Source: Nocardia abscessus NBRC 100374
Lineage (GTDB): Bacteria; Actinomycetota; Actinomycetes; Mycobacteriales; Mycobacteriaceae
Length of the DNA stretch: 64,000 bases
Assembly: GCF_000308455.1 (NCBI RefSeq)
Contig: NZ_BAFP01000037.1
Location: forward strand, 121,585 to 185,584
Reading direction: 5' to 3'
Shown: in pieces, positions 26,381 through 35,728 of the stretch
Layout: every line of letters starts with the position of its first letter
Position numbering within the stretch: position 1 is the first letter of the stretch
Translations under genes and position numbers: made by a program
Notes under the pieces: generated by a model
What the model was told of the DNA's origin: nothing
Database searches by the model: none
The model's input: only the letters and a program-made list of their open reading frames with translations

Positions 26381-27420
26381 CGCACACCTCCTGTCCGCAG
26401 CTGCGAATGCCTGCCCGCACCGAGTTCTTCCGCCACCATGACGACTTGCTCCGGAGTGATCGACTCGAGGCACGGGTGGCCCACGACCGGGCATTCCCGA
26501 GCCCTGCTGCCCCGGCACGGCGCGCGCTGGTCACCGAGCATGGCCACCGGCACCCCGTACGGCGCCCAACGCTCGGCGGGCACGACCGGCGCGAAGAGGG
26601 AGACCACGGGTGTCCCGACGGCGGCGGCGAGATGCGCCGGACCGGTGTTGGGCGCCACCACGACGCTCGCGTCGCGCAGCACGGCGGCGAGTTCGGGCAG
26701 GGTGGTGGCTCCACCGAGGTCGAGGGCGTGGCTGCCCGCGACGGCGCCGGTGAGCGGTCGGTCGGAGGGGGCGCCGGTCACGATCACCCGATGACCTGCG
26801 CTGGTGAGTGCGGCGACGATGGCCGCGGAACGGGACGAGGACGGCTGCCGCGCCGGTACCGAAGCGGCCGGGTGCACCACCACGTAGCCCGGCTCGCCGG
26901 TCAGGCCGCCGACGTCCGGCAACGGCTGCCGGACGGCGAGTTTCCCGTCGTCACCGGGCGGTAGCCGGAAACCGGCCGCCTCGGCGAGCGAAAGCGCGCG
27001 TTCCGCTTCGGGCGGATCGCCTTCGACGCGGTGGCGCAGATCCAGCAACGAACCGGGGTAGTCCTCCGAGATCGCGCCGATCCACGGAACACCGGCCATC
27101 CTCAGCAGCAGTGCCAGCGGCAGCGGCGACTGGTGAAAAGACGTGAGGATCAATGCCAGATCCACGTCGAGTGCGCGGATCCGATCGATGAACGCGGTGA
27201 TGCCCGCCGGCTCGACGGGGGGCGGTTCCGGGTCGATCCACGGCGCACACCAGGTCGAGATTTGTTCCACACCCGGCAACAGCTCCCCGGCCCCACGACC
27301 TCGCGGCCCGGTCAGCAGCGTCACCGAATCGACATGCGCCGCCACCGCACGCACGCACGGCCCGGCCAGCAGCACATCGCCGAGATTGTCCATGCGCGCC
27401 ACCAGCGCCCGGCCGGTCAT
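26377..27420 (-). CDS. glycosyltransferase family 9 (heptosyltransferase-like)
   Basis: 347 residues. GT9 marks: RALVARMDNLGDVLLAGPCV, YVVVHPAASVPARQ, VVAPNTGPAHLAAAVGTPVV, FAPVVPAERW. A Cys cluster (CRGSRARECPVVGHPCLE) near the C-terminus matches heptosyltransferase-like GT9 enzymes. Both ends overlap neighbouring genes by 4 bases. Second GT9 of the locus, so at least two heptose-type residues or two acceptor positions may be made. Confidence 0.92.
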   Translation of the reverse strand: MTGRALVARMDNLGDVLLAGPCVRAVAAHVDSVTLLTGPRGRGAGELLPGVEQISTWCAPWIDPEPPPVEPAGITAFIDRIRALDVDLALILTSFHQSPLPLALLLRMAGVPWIGAISEDYPGSLLDLRHRVEGDPPEAERALSLAEAAGFRLPPGDDGKLAVRQPLPDVGGLTGEPGYVVVHPAASVPARQPSSSRSAAIVAALTSAGHRVIVTGAPSDRPLTGAVAGSHALDLGGATTLPELAAVLRDASVVVAPNTGPAHLAAAVGTPVVSLFAPVVPAERWAPYGVPVAMLGDQRAPCRGSRARECPVVGHPCLESITPEQVVMVAEELGAGRHSQLRTGGVR

Positions 27421-28916
27421 GGCACACCGGCCATCGCCAGTCGTACGGCTTCGGTCAGATCTCGGGCCACGGTCGCTTCGCGATGCGCGTGGTGCACCTC
27501 TTCGGGGCGGGTTCTGGCCGTCGGCACCAGAATCGCCCGTGCGCCCGCGGAGATCGCGGCGCTGACATCCGCGCCGGTGTCCCCGATGAGCACGCACCTG
27601 CCGATGTCGACGCCGAGGTCCGCCGCGGCCCGTCGAACCAGGGCGGGCCGTGGTTTGCGGCACGCGCAGTCGTCGCCCTCGCCGTGCACGCACACCTGCC
27701 AGGTGGCGAATGGTCCGAGCAGTTCCTCGACCCGGGAGTTCACCGCGACGAGCTGCCCCGGGCTGATCAGTCCGCGCGCGACACCGGATTGGTTGCTCAC
27801 GACGCCGAGCTGGATGCCGGCCGCACGAACCTTCCGGAGCGCGTCGACGGCGCCCGGCACCGGCTGAACCTTGGTGGGATCGGCAAGGTAGGGGACATCG
27901 ACGATGAGGGTGTCGTCCCGGTCGAACAGCAATGCCAGCGGCGAGTCGTGGGTCGCGTTCCGGTGGCGCCATTCGCCGCGCAGCCGGTGCCAGCACGCGG
28001 CGGGCGGAATCAGCGCACTGCTCACCGTCATCCGGCCGATCTCGCCGGGCGTGCGGGGCCCGGGCAGGACCCGGCGCGTGGCGAATTCGCCGGTCAGCGC
28101 CGTCCAGAGCGCCGCGAACGCGAGGGCGGAGCGGGTGCGGCCCGTGACGCCGGTCGCGATGGCCGCGGTACCCACAGCCGTGGTGAGCGCGTGGCGGGGG
28201 AGAAGTCCGGCGTCTTCGCCGATGCGCTGACGCCAGCGAGCGCCGTACTTTCGCCGCAGCAGGGCGTTGTCGGCGTTCCCGCGTTGCGCCCGCACACTGG
28301 CCATGGGCCCTGATCCGCGGACCGGGTGGCAGGTGAGCCGTTGTCCGGACGCGATGACGTAACCGGCGAGGCAGATCCGCAGCGCCAGGTCGGCGTCCTC
28401 CCGGAATGCCCTGGGGAATCGTTCGTCGAATCCACCGACCTCGACCAGCGCGGACCGGCGATAGGCCATGTCCGCGGTGATCCACCGCGCGGTGGCCAGA
28501 CGTGCGGTTGCCCGTTCCGCGTCGGTCGGTCGGCGGTGCTTCGGCAGCGGAACTTCGATACGGGCCGTGGAAGCCGCCGTTCTCTCGTCGAGATCGTGCA
28601 GGTCCTCGGCCAAGCGGGCAGGCCAGTCCCGGGCGGTGAGCACGTCGTCATCGAGGAAGGCGATCCACGTGCCCGCGGCGCGCTGCCACCCCGCGTTCCT
28701 CGCCGCGGCGGGTCCGCGGCCGCCGGAGCGGATGACCCGGACCGGAGGCACGGTGTCGGGCAGCGGTAGCAACCCCCCGCTGCGCCGATCGTCTACCACG
28801 ATGATCTCCCGCGGCTTCGGGCCGGCCGCGTCGTGCAGCGACTCGAGTAGCAGGCGAAGGCTCTCCCGGCCCGTGGTCGGGATGACGATGCTGTAGTCCG
28901 CGGTGTGGGCGTTCAT
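27417..28916 (-). CDS. fusion: GT2 glycosyltransferase + GmhB-like heptose bisphosphate phosphatase
   Basis: 499 residues. Residues 1-~260 are a GT-A fold glycosyltransferase (SIVIPTTGRESL, LDDD at 88-91, FREDADLALR). Two hydrophobic stretches near 240-310 link it to a HAD phosphatase from ~325: DRDDT (nucleophile Asp332, Asp334), SNQSGVARGL, and the GmhB zinc loop with Cys409, His411, Cys417, Cys419. GmhB removes the C7 phosphate of heptose-1,7-bisphosphate. Fusion of this step to a glycosyltransferase is unusual. Both ends overlap neighbours by 4 bases. Confidence 0.9.
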   Translation of the reverse strand: MNAHTADYSIVIPTTGRESLRLLLESLHDAAGPKPREIIVVDDRRSGGLLPLPDTVPPVRVIRSGGRGPAAARNAGWQRAAGTWIAFLDDDVLTARDWPARLAEDLHDLDERTAASTARIEVPLPKHRRPTDAERATARLATARWITADMAYRRSALVEVGGFDERFPRAFREDADLALRICLAGYVIASGQRLTCHPVRGSGPMASVRAQRGNADNALLRRKYGARWRQRIGEDAGLLPRHALTTAVGTAAIATGVTGRTRSALAFAALWTALTGEFATRRVLPGPRTPGEIGRMTVSSALIPPAACWHRLRGEWRHRNATHDSPLALLFDRDDTLIVDVPYLADPTKVQPVPGAVDALRKVRAAGIQLGVVSNQSGVARGLISPGQLVAVNSRVEELLGPFATWQVCVHGEGDDCACRKPRPALVRRAAADLGVDIGRCVLIGDTGADVSAAISAGARAILVPTARTRPEEVHHAHREATVARDLTEAVRLAMAGVP

Positions 28917-30535
28917 GGGCGACGCACCAGAAAGGAGCCGAGGGCGAGCAGATCGATCGGAGCGGAACCGAAGCACTCGAGGGCGTCGCGGGGCGAATCG
29001 ACCATCGGCCTGCCCGCTGTGTTCAGGCTCGTGTTGACCACCACCGGCAGACCCGTGCGCTTGTCGAATTCCGCCAGCATCCTCGCCAGGACCGGGTTGT
29101 CCGCGGGTTCGACGGTCTGGACCCGCGCGGTGCCGTCCACATGGGTCACCGCGGGAATGCGTGCGCGCCACGCCGGGGCGACGTCGTGGACGAACAGCAT
29201 GTACGGGCTCGGCAGCGGCCCGCGTCCGAAGATCTCGGACGCCCGGTCGGCGAGCACCATCGGCGCGAGCGGACGGAACTGTTCGCGCCCCTTCACATCG
29301 TTGAGGCGTTCGAGATTCGCCGCCCGACCGGGATGCGCCAGCAGCGAGCGATGCCCGAGTGCGCGCGGGCCGAATTCCGCGCGGCCCTGGAACCAGGCCA
29401 CCACCTGGTCCTCCGCGAGCGCTTGCGCCACGTCGGCCGCCACGTCCTCGGACCTCGTGTATCCGACCTTCGCCGTGCGGAGAACACTTTCCAGCTCGGG
29501 ATCGGTCCACTCGCGGCCGAGGCCGGCCCCCCGCATCGGGGTGGCGCGCTCCCCGAACTCGGCAGCCAATTGCAGCGCGGCGCCCAGCGCGGTGCCCGCG
29601 TCGCCCGCCGCCGGTTGCACCCAGATCTGTTCGTAGGGGCCCTCGGCGTGCAGTCGGCTGTTGGCCACGCAGTTCAGCGCGATGCCACCGGCCAGCGTGA
29701 GCGTCCGCTGTCCGGTCTGGTCATGCAGCCAGGAGGTCAACTCCAGCAGCACGTCCTCGAGTCGACGTTGCACACTCGCGGCCAGGTCGGCGTGGTCGCG
29801 CCCGAACTCACCGCCGGTCACGGCGGGTGCGAAGTTCGCCCAGTCCACCGGCTCGGTGCGGAAACCACCGTCACCGGTGGAGTACAGGAGGTCCCGGAAC
29901 CGGTCGAGGAATCGGGGCGTGCCGTAGGAGGCGAGAGCCATCACCTTGTATTCGTCGCTCGACCGGGTGAATCCGAGATGTTCGGTGAGGTCCTCGTACA
30001 GCAACCCGAGTGAGTGCGGCAGCTGCTGCGACGCCAACTCCACGAATTTGCCGTCTCGATATTCTCCGGCGAGATAGGAATGGCTTTCGCCGCGTCCATC
30101 GGCTACCAGGACCGCGCAGTCACCCGCCGGGGCCGCGAGCGCCGCGGACGCGGCATGCGCCAGGTGATGTCGCACGAAGCGCACGTTCGCGGGATCGAGG
30201 CCGGGCAATGCGGCCGCGAGGAACGCGGGCGCTCGGAAAGCGTAGTCCGTCCTGGTCTCTTCGCTGTTTCGATCGAGACCGCCGAGCGAATGATCGACCA
30301 GTCTCGGGTCGTAGGAGTAGCCGACCGCGTCGAGCTGATCGGGACGTAATCCCGCGCGGTCCAGACACCAGGCGGCCGCTTGCTCGGGCAACTCCCACGC
30401 GGAGAACGGCACCGGTCGCTTGCCGTGCTTGCGGCGGGTGAACCGCTCTTCTTCGGCCGCTGCGACTATTTCGCCGTCCACGATCAGGGCGGCGGCAGGA
30501 TCATGAAATATCGCGTTTATTCCGAGAATGCGCAC
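28913..30535 (-). CDS. carbamoyltransferase, NodU/CmcH family
   Basis: 540 residues. N-terminal Kae1-like domain (ILGINAIFHDPAAALIVDG, HHLAHAASAA, DGRGES) and C-terminal YrdC-like region (VAWFQGRAEFGPRALGHRSL, NTSLNTAGRPMVDSP) define the family. These enzymes use carbamoyl phosphate and ATP to carbamoylate a hydroxyl, as in NodU (Nod factor sugar) and CmcH (cephem). Here the target is likely a sugar of the locus product. The stop overlaps the GT2-GmhB gene start by 4 bases. A 109-base gap separates it from the upstream UXS gene and could hold an internal promoter. Confidence 0.94.
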   Translation of the reverse strand: MRILGINAIFHDPAAALIVDGEIVAAAEEERFTRRKHGKRPVPFSAWELPEQAAAWCLDRAGLRPDQLDAVGYSYDPRLVDHSLGGLDRNSEETRTDYAFRAPAFLAAALPGLDPANVRFVRHHLAHAASAALAAPAGDCAVLVADGRGESHSYLAGEYRDGKFVELASQQLPHSLGLLYEDLTEHLGFTRSSDEYKVMALASYGTPRFLDRFRDLLYSTGDGGFRTEPVDWANFAPAVTGGEFGRDHADLAASVQRRLEDVLLELTSWLHDQTGQRTLTLAGGIALNCVANSRLHAEGPYEQIWVQPAAGDAGTALGAALQLAAEFGERATPMRGAGLGREWTDPELESVLRTAKVGYTRSEDVAADVAQALAEDQVVAWFQGRAEFGPRALGHRSLLAHPGRAANLERLNDVKGREQFRPLAPMVLADRASEIFGRGPLPSPYMLFVHDVAPAWRARIPAVTHVDGTARVQTVEPADNPVLARMLAEFDKRTGLPVVVNTSLNTAGRPMVDSPRDALECFGSAPIDLLALGSFLVRRP

Positions 30536-30644
30536 GGGCCCGCCTTTCTGGTCGAGACGCGGGACCTGTCGGTCTGCCCGCTACATATCGGGGCGCTACC
30601 CGCTTAAGTCAGCACTAAACCGAAGCGCCGGAAAGCGCCGATCA

Positions 30645-31616
30645 TCAGCGCAGCGACTCTTTCGCCGGCTCGGCCGCACGCCCGGCGAACCAGTCGATCG
30701 TGCGGTGCAGTCCTTCGGACCTGGTGACCACCGGCCACCAGCCCAATTCGCGCCGGGCCAGCGAGATATCCGGGCAGCGCCGCTTGGGGTCATCGATCGC
30801 GCCTTCGACATACTGGACCGTGGACCGGCTGCCGATCACCGATCGAATTTCCTCGGCCAGACTCCGCACGGAAACTTCCTCCGGATTGCCGATGTTGACC
30901 GGTCCCGGATGGTCTGTGGCCGCCAGTGCGAGCAGGCCGCGCACTGTGTCTTCGACGTAACAGAGTGAGCGGGTCTGCTCGCCGGTTCCCGCGATGGCGA
31001 GCGGTGCGCCCGACAACGCCTGGCCGATGAATGTGGGCACCATTCGGCCGTCGTCGGTGCGCATGTACGGACCATAGGTGTTGAAAATTCGGGCAATTCC
31101 GGTGTTCACACCCAATTCGCGGCGAAACGCCATGGTCAAAGCCTCGGCATACCGTTTCGCTTCGTCGTAGACGCTACGCGGACCGACCGGATTGACATAA
31201 CCCCAGTAATCCTCGGGTTGCGGGTGCACAGCTGGGTCACCGTAGACCTCGCTCGTCGACGCCAGCACGAACCGAGCTCTCTGCCGCTCGGCGACCTCGA
31301 GGGCGTTGGCGGTCCCGAGCGAACCCGCTCGCAGCGTCTCGATCGGCAGCCGCAGGTAGTCCGGAGGCGACGCCGCCGACGCGAGGTGGAAGACCACGTC
31401 GAACGAGCCCACCGCGGGCAGCGGCTCGGTGACGTCGTGCTGTACGAGATCGAACTCGGGCCGGTCCAGCAGCCGGGCGACGTTGTCCGGGGCGGACGTA
31501 GCGAAGTTGTCGAGCGCGACCACGGCTGTGCCCGCGTCGAGCAGCTGTTCACACAGGTGCGATCCCACGAAACCGCAACCACCGGTGACCAACGCACGTT
31601 CAGATCGTTCGGACAT
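30645..31616 (-). CDS. UDP-glucuronate decarboxylase-like (UXS) epimerase-fold enzyme
   Basis: 323 residues, extended SDR. The set LASAASPPDYL, STSEVYGDPAVHPQPEDYWG, VNPVGPRSVYDEAKR (Tyr150, Lys154) and RIFNTYGPYMRTDDGR is characteristic of UDP-xylose synthases, with the Glu123 of the catalytic group present. It would convert UDP-glucuronate from Ugd to UDP-xylose. Nine bases separate it from the GT4 gene upstream. A UDP-4-keto-xylose product is an alternative. Confidence 0.88.
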   Translation of the reverse strand: MSERSERALVTGGCGFVGSHLCEQLLDAGTAVVALDNFATSAPDNVARLLDRPEFDLVQHDVTEPLPAVGSFDVVFHLASAASPPDYLRLPIETLRAGSLGTANALEVAERQRARFVLASTSEVYGDPAVHPQPEDYWGYVNPVGPRSVYDEAKRYAEALTMAFRRELGVNTGIARIFNTYGPYMRTDDGRMVPTFIGQALSGAPLAIAGTGEQTRSLCYVEDTVRGLLALAATDHPGPVNIGNPEEVSVRSLAEEIRSVIGSRSTVQYVEGAIDDPKRRCPDISLARRELGWWPVVTRSEGLHRTIDWFAGRAAEPAKESLR

Positions 31617-31625
31617 GGCGCACCC

Positions 31626-32936
31626 CTACGCGGGACCGGTCGCGTCGATACCGCGATTCATCGGCGGTGACCCGTCGGAGCGTCCGCCGCTTCCTCCGGC
31701 GCGGTCGAGCCGACCGCTGTCTCCGGGCCCGCCGTCGTTGTGCGTCCGCACGGCCGCGGCGGTCACCCGACGGTACGCATGAAAGGTTTCCGTGGCGATC
31801 CGGTCCCACGAGTAGCGCGCCTGCACTCGATCGCGCCCGGCGCGGCCGTACTTCTCCCTGAGCATGGGCGTGGCCAGGAGATCGCGGACCGCGTCGGCCA
31901 GTTCGGCGGGCGCCTGGGGAGTGATCAGTCTGCCGGTCCCACCGTCGACCACGGTGTCGATCAGGCCCCCGACGGCGGTGGCCACCACGGGAACGCCGCA
32001 TGCCATCGCTTCCAGCGGCGTTATGCCGAACGGTTCGTACCACGGTGTGCACACGACCACGTCCGCCGACCTCAGTAGCGCCGCCATCCGTGTCCTCGGC
32101 ACCTGCCCCAGCATGCGAAGCCGGTCTCGCACGCCGAGTTCGTCCGCCAGTGCCAGTAGCCGCCGGCCTTCCGGATCATCGGCGACTTCGCCGTCGTCCG
32201 GGCCGCCGACCAAGACCAACTCGGTGTCCGGCAGGCCGGTGAGTGCGGTGATGGCGATATCGAAGCCTTTGCGCGGCACCAACCTGCCCACACTGACGAT
32301 GCGGTACCGAGCCGATTTCGGTGCGCTCGGCCCGTCGGGCGTGAACTGCTCGAGATCCACGCCGCAGGGAATCACCGAGGTCCGGGACCGGTGCACGCCC
32401 ATCCTCGCTAATTCGAACACCTCGTCGGTACATGTGGCGATGATGCGGTCGGATTGTTCGGCGATCCGTTGTTCGAGGCTTATCCGGTCGGCCGGGCTGG
32501 TGTCGTTCGCGCCCTGGTGGCGCCGTTTCACCACCCCGAGCGCGTGAAACGTCTGTACTACCGGGATGCCTGCGGGGTGCGCGGCCGCGAGGGCGGCCAG
32601 TCCGGACATCCAGAAGTGGGCGTGCACTACTTCGGGGCGATCATGCCGCCATTGCTCTCGCAGGAAAGTACCGAATTCGCCCATATGCGGCAGCAACTCG
32701 TCCTTCGGCAGTGGATGCGGGGGCCCGGCCGGGACACCGATCACGCGATAGCCCTCTTCGGTGGTGACGACATGCGGCGACTCCGCCTTCTCGCGACGGG
32801 TGTAGACGGTGACCTCGTGCCCCTGCCTGCACAGGGCCGCGGACAGTTCCGCGACATGAACGTTCTGTCCACCGGCATCGACGCCGCCCAAGACGGCGAG
32901 CGGGCTGGCGTGTTCGGACACCATCGCGATCTTCAT
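31626..32936 (-). CDS. glycosyltransferase family 4
   Basis: 436 residues, two Rossmann domains (GT-B). Marks include GGVDAGGQNVHVAELSAAL at the N-terminus, VHAHFWMSGLAAL, SVGRLVPRKGFDIAI and the E-x7-E motif in PFGITPLEAMACGVPVVAT. These match SqdX/MshA-like GT4 enzymes that use nucleotide sugars. The last ~45 residues are Gly/Ser-rich and probably disordered. Part of the leftward glycan operon, 31 bases after the next glycosyltransferase. Confidence 0.93.
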   Translation of the reverse strand: MKIAMVSEHASPLAVLGGVDAGGQNVHVAELSAALCRQGHEVTVYTRREKAESPHVVTTEEGYRVIGVPAGPPHPLPKDELLPHMGEFGTFLREQWRHDRPEVVHAHFWMSGLAALAAAHPAGIPVVQTFHALGVVKRRHQGANDTSPADRISLEQRIAEQSDRIIATCTDEVFELARMGVHRSRTSVIPCGVDLEQFTPDGPSAPKSARYRIVSVGRLVPRKGFDIAITALTGLPDTELVLVGGPDDGEVADDPEGRRLLALADELGVRDRLRMLGQVPRTRMAALLRSADVVVCTPWYEPFGITPLEAMACGVPVVATAVGGLIDTVVDGGTGRLITPQAPAELADAVRDLLATPMLREKYGRAGRDRVQARYSWDRIATETFHAYRRVTAAAVRTHNDGGPGDSGRLDRAGGSGGRSDGSPPMNRGIDATGPA

Positions 32937-32967
32937 GATTCCGCCTTTTCACTCCGGGACACTGCCT

Positions 32968-33945
32968 TCATTCGGTGACCTCGGCGAGGAGGGAATCCCA
33001 CCGGCGCAGGAAGACCTCGAGGCCGAAATGCTCCAGCGCGAACTGCCGGCCCGACTTGCCCGCGAGCACCGCCAGGTCGGGTTCGTGGAGGAATTCATGG
33101 AACTTCGCGGTGAGCGCGGCGATGTCGGAGGAGATGGCGCCGGCTTCCGGCGGCACCGCGCGCACGGCCTCCGTGGTGGCGAGGGCAACCACCGGCATGG
33201 CCAGGTGCATGGCTTCCAGCAGCGACAATCCGAGCGAGGTCCATCGCGCGGTGTGCAGATAGACCCTCCGCCGGGCCATTTCCGGATGCAATGCGGACTG
33301 TTCGAAGTCGCCGATTCCGCGGATCGGGTGTCCGGAGGCGCTGTCGGCCGTGAATTCGTCCGCGCCGATGCCGTACAAATCGATCGGCCCCGCCATCGCG
33401 AAGTCGGGCAACAGATCACTGCCGGTGATCCTTCCGCGCCGCATCGGCTCGTTGATCAGTGCTACGCCGTGTGGCACTTCGCCGGTGTAGAGCCCGCCGG
33501 GGTCCACGATGCCGTGGGGTACGACCCGGGTCCGCGCGCGTCCGTTGTCCCACATCAGATTGTTGAAATGCGTTACGTGCACGATCGGGATGTCGGTGCG
33601 ATCGGCCAGCGGATGAGTGGTGGTGGCCGCGTGGGGACGCGGAGTGTTGTGCTCGACGTAGACCGCCGGAATGTCGGCGCCGGGACGACGACCGAGCCAT
33701 CGCTCGGTGAGGTCGAGCTCCTCCGGGCGCTGCAGTACGACCACGTCCGGCTCGGTTTCGCGCAATCGACCCGCGGGCACGTCCTCGGCGGACGGCCAGT
33801 CGCGGCCGCACCGCCCGCGGCCCCACGGCCCGCCGCCGTCCAGCACGGGGAGCAGGTAACGGTGCGGCCCTCGAACGAACGAAGTCGTCCAGGAGCCGTG
33901 GACGTGCCACAGCAACACGGTGAGCCGTTCGGTCGTCGCGGCCAT
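32968..33945 (-). CDS. GT4-like glycosyltransferase
   Basis: 325 residues. A GT-B-type C-terminal half is visible (VYLHTARWTSLGLSLLEAMH, MPVVALATTEAVRAVPPEAG). The N-terminal half is short and divergent (VLLWHVHGSWTTSFVRG, VVVLQRPEEL). First gene of the leftward locus; the 149-base gap to the divergent aldehyde dehydrogenase should contain the main promoter. Donor and acceptor are unknown. Confidence 0.82.
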   Translation of the reverse strand: MAATTERLTVLLWHVHGSWTTSFVRGPHRYLLPVLDGGGPWGRGRCGRDWPSAEDVPAGRLRETEPDVVVLQRPEELDLTERWLGRRPGADIPAVYVEHNTPRPHAATTTHPLADRTDIPIVHVTHFNNLMWDNGRARTRVVPHGIVDPGGLYTGEVPHGVALINEPMRRGRITGSDLLPDFAMAGPIDLYGIGADEFTADSASGHPIRGIGDFEQSALHPEMARRRVYLHTARWTSLGLSLLEAMHLAMPVVALATTEAVRAVPPEAGAISSDIAALTAKFHEFLHEPDLAVLAGKSGRQFALEHFGLEVFLRRWDSLLAEVTE

Positions 33946-34094
33946 GTCGGTAGCTCTTGCCTATCGACGCCGGATCAAACCTGGTCCGCGGCCCGGCGAG
34001 CAACCGGCCCGCAATCACCGCGTTTCGCGGCAGCATCGATGCGCCGGTTTCCACCTAGGGGTTTGAATCGTTGGTGCCAGGCAATGGCCGCGAT

Positions 34095-35486
34095 ATGAGC
34101 GCACCGAACGCTGTCACGTTTCGCCCTGACCATCGGTCGGCCGAAACGATCGAGATTCTCGATCCCGCTACCGGTGCCACCGTCGGCAAGGTGCCCATGA
34201 CCGGTGTCGCGGAGATCGAGCGCCACGTGGAGCTGGCCAATCGTGTTCAGTGCGAATGGGCGCGAACTCCGGCGGCCGAGCGGGCGGCCGCGCTGCGTTC
34301 CGGCGCCGCCGCGCTGCGTGCGCATGCCGACGAACTCGCCGAACTCAACCATGCCGAAACCGGACGCCCGCAGTCGGAGAGCGAAGAGGGCGTGTTGGCC
34401 GGTGCCGCGACGTTGGAGCAATATGCCGAATTGGGACCGGTGCACCGAGGAAAGAGCCTTCAGGGCGACTACGCAGCGACCGACTTCATGGTGTGGGAAC
34501 CTCGCGGCGTCGTCGTCGCCCTGACGCCTTGGAACGATCCCGTCGCCGTGGCCTGCGGATTGCTCGGCGCGGCCCTGGCCACGGGAAACACGGTCGTGCA
34601 CAAGCCGAGCGAACGCGCACCGCATACGGGAGGTCTTCTAGGCGATCTGCTCGCCCGTGACCTCCCTGAGGGTGTTCTACAGACGGTCCAAGGCGATGGG
34701 CGTATCGGCGCACTGCTCGCCGCACGCCCCGATGTGGACGTCGTCGCGCACGTCGGCAGCACGGCTGCGGGACGGTCGATCGCGAAAAGCGCTGCGGCCA
34801 CCGGCGCCAAGGCACTGCTGGAAAACGGCGGCAATGACGCCCTCGTCATCGACGCCGGTGTGGATCCCGGGTGGGCCGCCGGGCAGGCGGCGCTCGGCGC
34901 GTTCGCGAACGCCGGTCAGGTCTGCGTGTCCGTCGAGCGGATCTTCGTGCACCGCGACGTCGCGGCGGCATTTGTCGCGGCACTGGTAGCCGAAGCCGAA
35001 TCCTGGAAGCCCGCGCCATTGGTCGACCGGCGCCACCGCGATCAGGTGCACGCCCACGTGCGCGACGCTGTGGAACACGGGGCCGACCTGGTCAGAGGCG
35101 GTGTGGTGCCCGACGGCGCCGGCGCGCACTATCCGGCTACGGTACTGGCCCACTGCGATCCGAATATGCGGATCATGCGCGAAGAAACGTTCGGTCCGGT
35201 CGCGCCGGTGCGGGTGGTGGACACATTCGAACAGGGCATCGCCGAGGCCGCGAGCGACGACTACGGTCTCGCCGCGACCGTGCTCACGCCCTCGCTGGCC
35301 AATGCCCAGTACGCCTGGCGCGAACTGCCGGTCGGCACGGTGAAGATCAATGCGGTGTTCGGCGGGGCGCCCGGTGGAGCGGCGCACCCACGCCGTGCCA
35401 GCGGAACCGGCTTCGGCTACGGGCCGGAACTACTGGACGAGATGACCCAGACGAAGGTCGTGCACCTGCGTCCGGTGCCGTTGTAG
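34095..35486 (+). CDS. aldehyde dehydrogenase family protein
   Basis: 463 residues. ALDH marks: WEPRGVVVALTPWNDPVA, catalytic Glu in ALLENGGNDA (normally ELGG, so the loop is divergent), and the nucleophile Cys in NAGQVCVSVERI; EETFGPVAPVR closes the active site. It oxidises an aldehyde with NAD(P)+. The ATG at 34095 (MSAPNAV) fits homologues; an in-frame alternative start lies at 34071. Divergent from the glycan operon, so it may act on a sugar aldehyde or be unrelated. Confidence 0.9.
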   Translation: MSAPNAVTFRPDHRSAETIEILDPATGATVGKVPMTGVAEIERHVELANRVQCEWARTPAAERAAALRSGAAALRAHADELAELNHAETGRPQSESEEGVLAGAATLEQYAELGPVHRGKSLQGDYAATDFMVWEPRGVVVALTPWNDPVAVACGLLGAALATGNTVVHKPSERAPHTGGLLGDLLARDLPEGVLQTVQGDGRIGALLAARPDVDVVAHVGSTAAGRSIAKSAAATGAKALLENGGNDALVIDAGVDPGWAAGQAALGAFANAGQVCVSVERIFVHRDVAAAFVAALVAEAESWKPAPLVDRRHRDQVHAHVRDAVEHGADLVRGGVVPDGAGAHYPATVLAHCDPNMRIMREETFGPVAPVRVVDTFEQGIAEAASDDYGLAATVLTPSLANAQYAWRELPVGTVKINAVFGGAPGGAAHPRRASGTGFGYGPELLDEMTQTKVVHLRPVPL

Positions 35487-35728
35487 GAGGCCGTATCCCG
35501 ATGTGCCACGTTTCGGTCACCGAGTGGCAGCTTCGCTGTCGCCTCCGATTGACCTGAGATCGCGTCGGGTATGTGCTCGGATATGCGCCGAGACGTGCGG
35601 GTACGTGTCACCGGGTGGCTCAGCTCCGTGCACGGGGAAGCGGGAGCCGGGGACGTTCTGAGCACGAGCCGAGTGGTTCGAGCCGGACGAACCGTGGACG
35701 CCGGGGCGTTCGAATATCGGTGGCGCTG

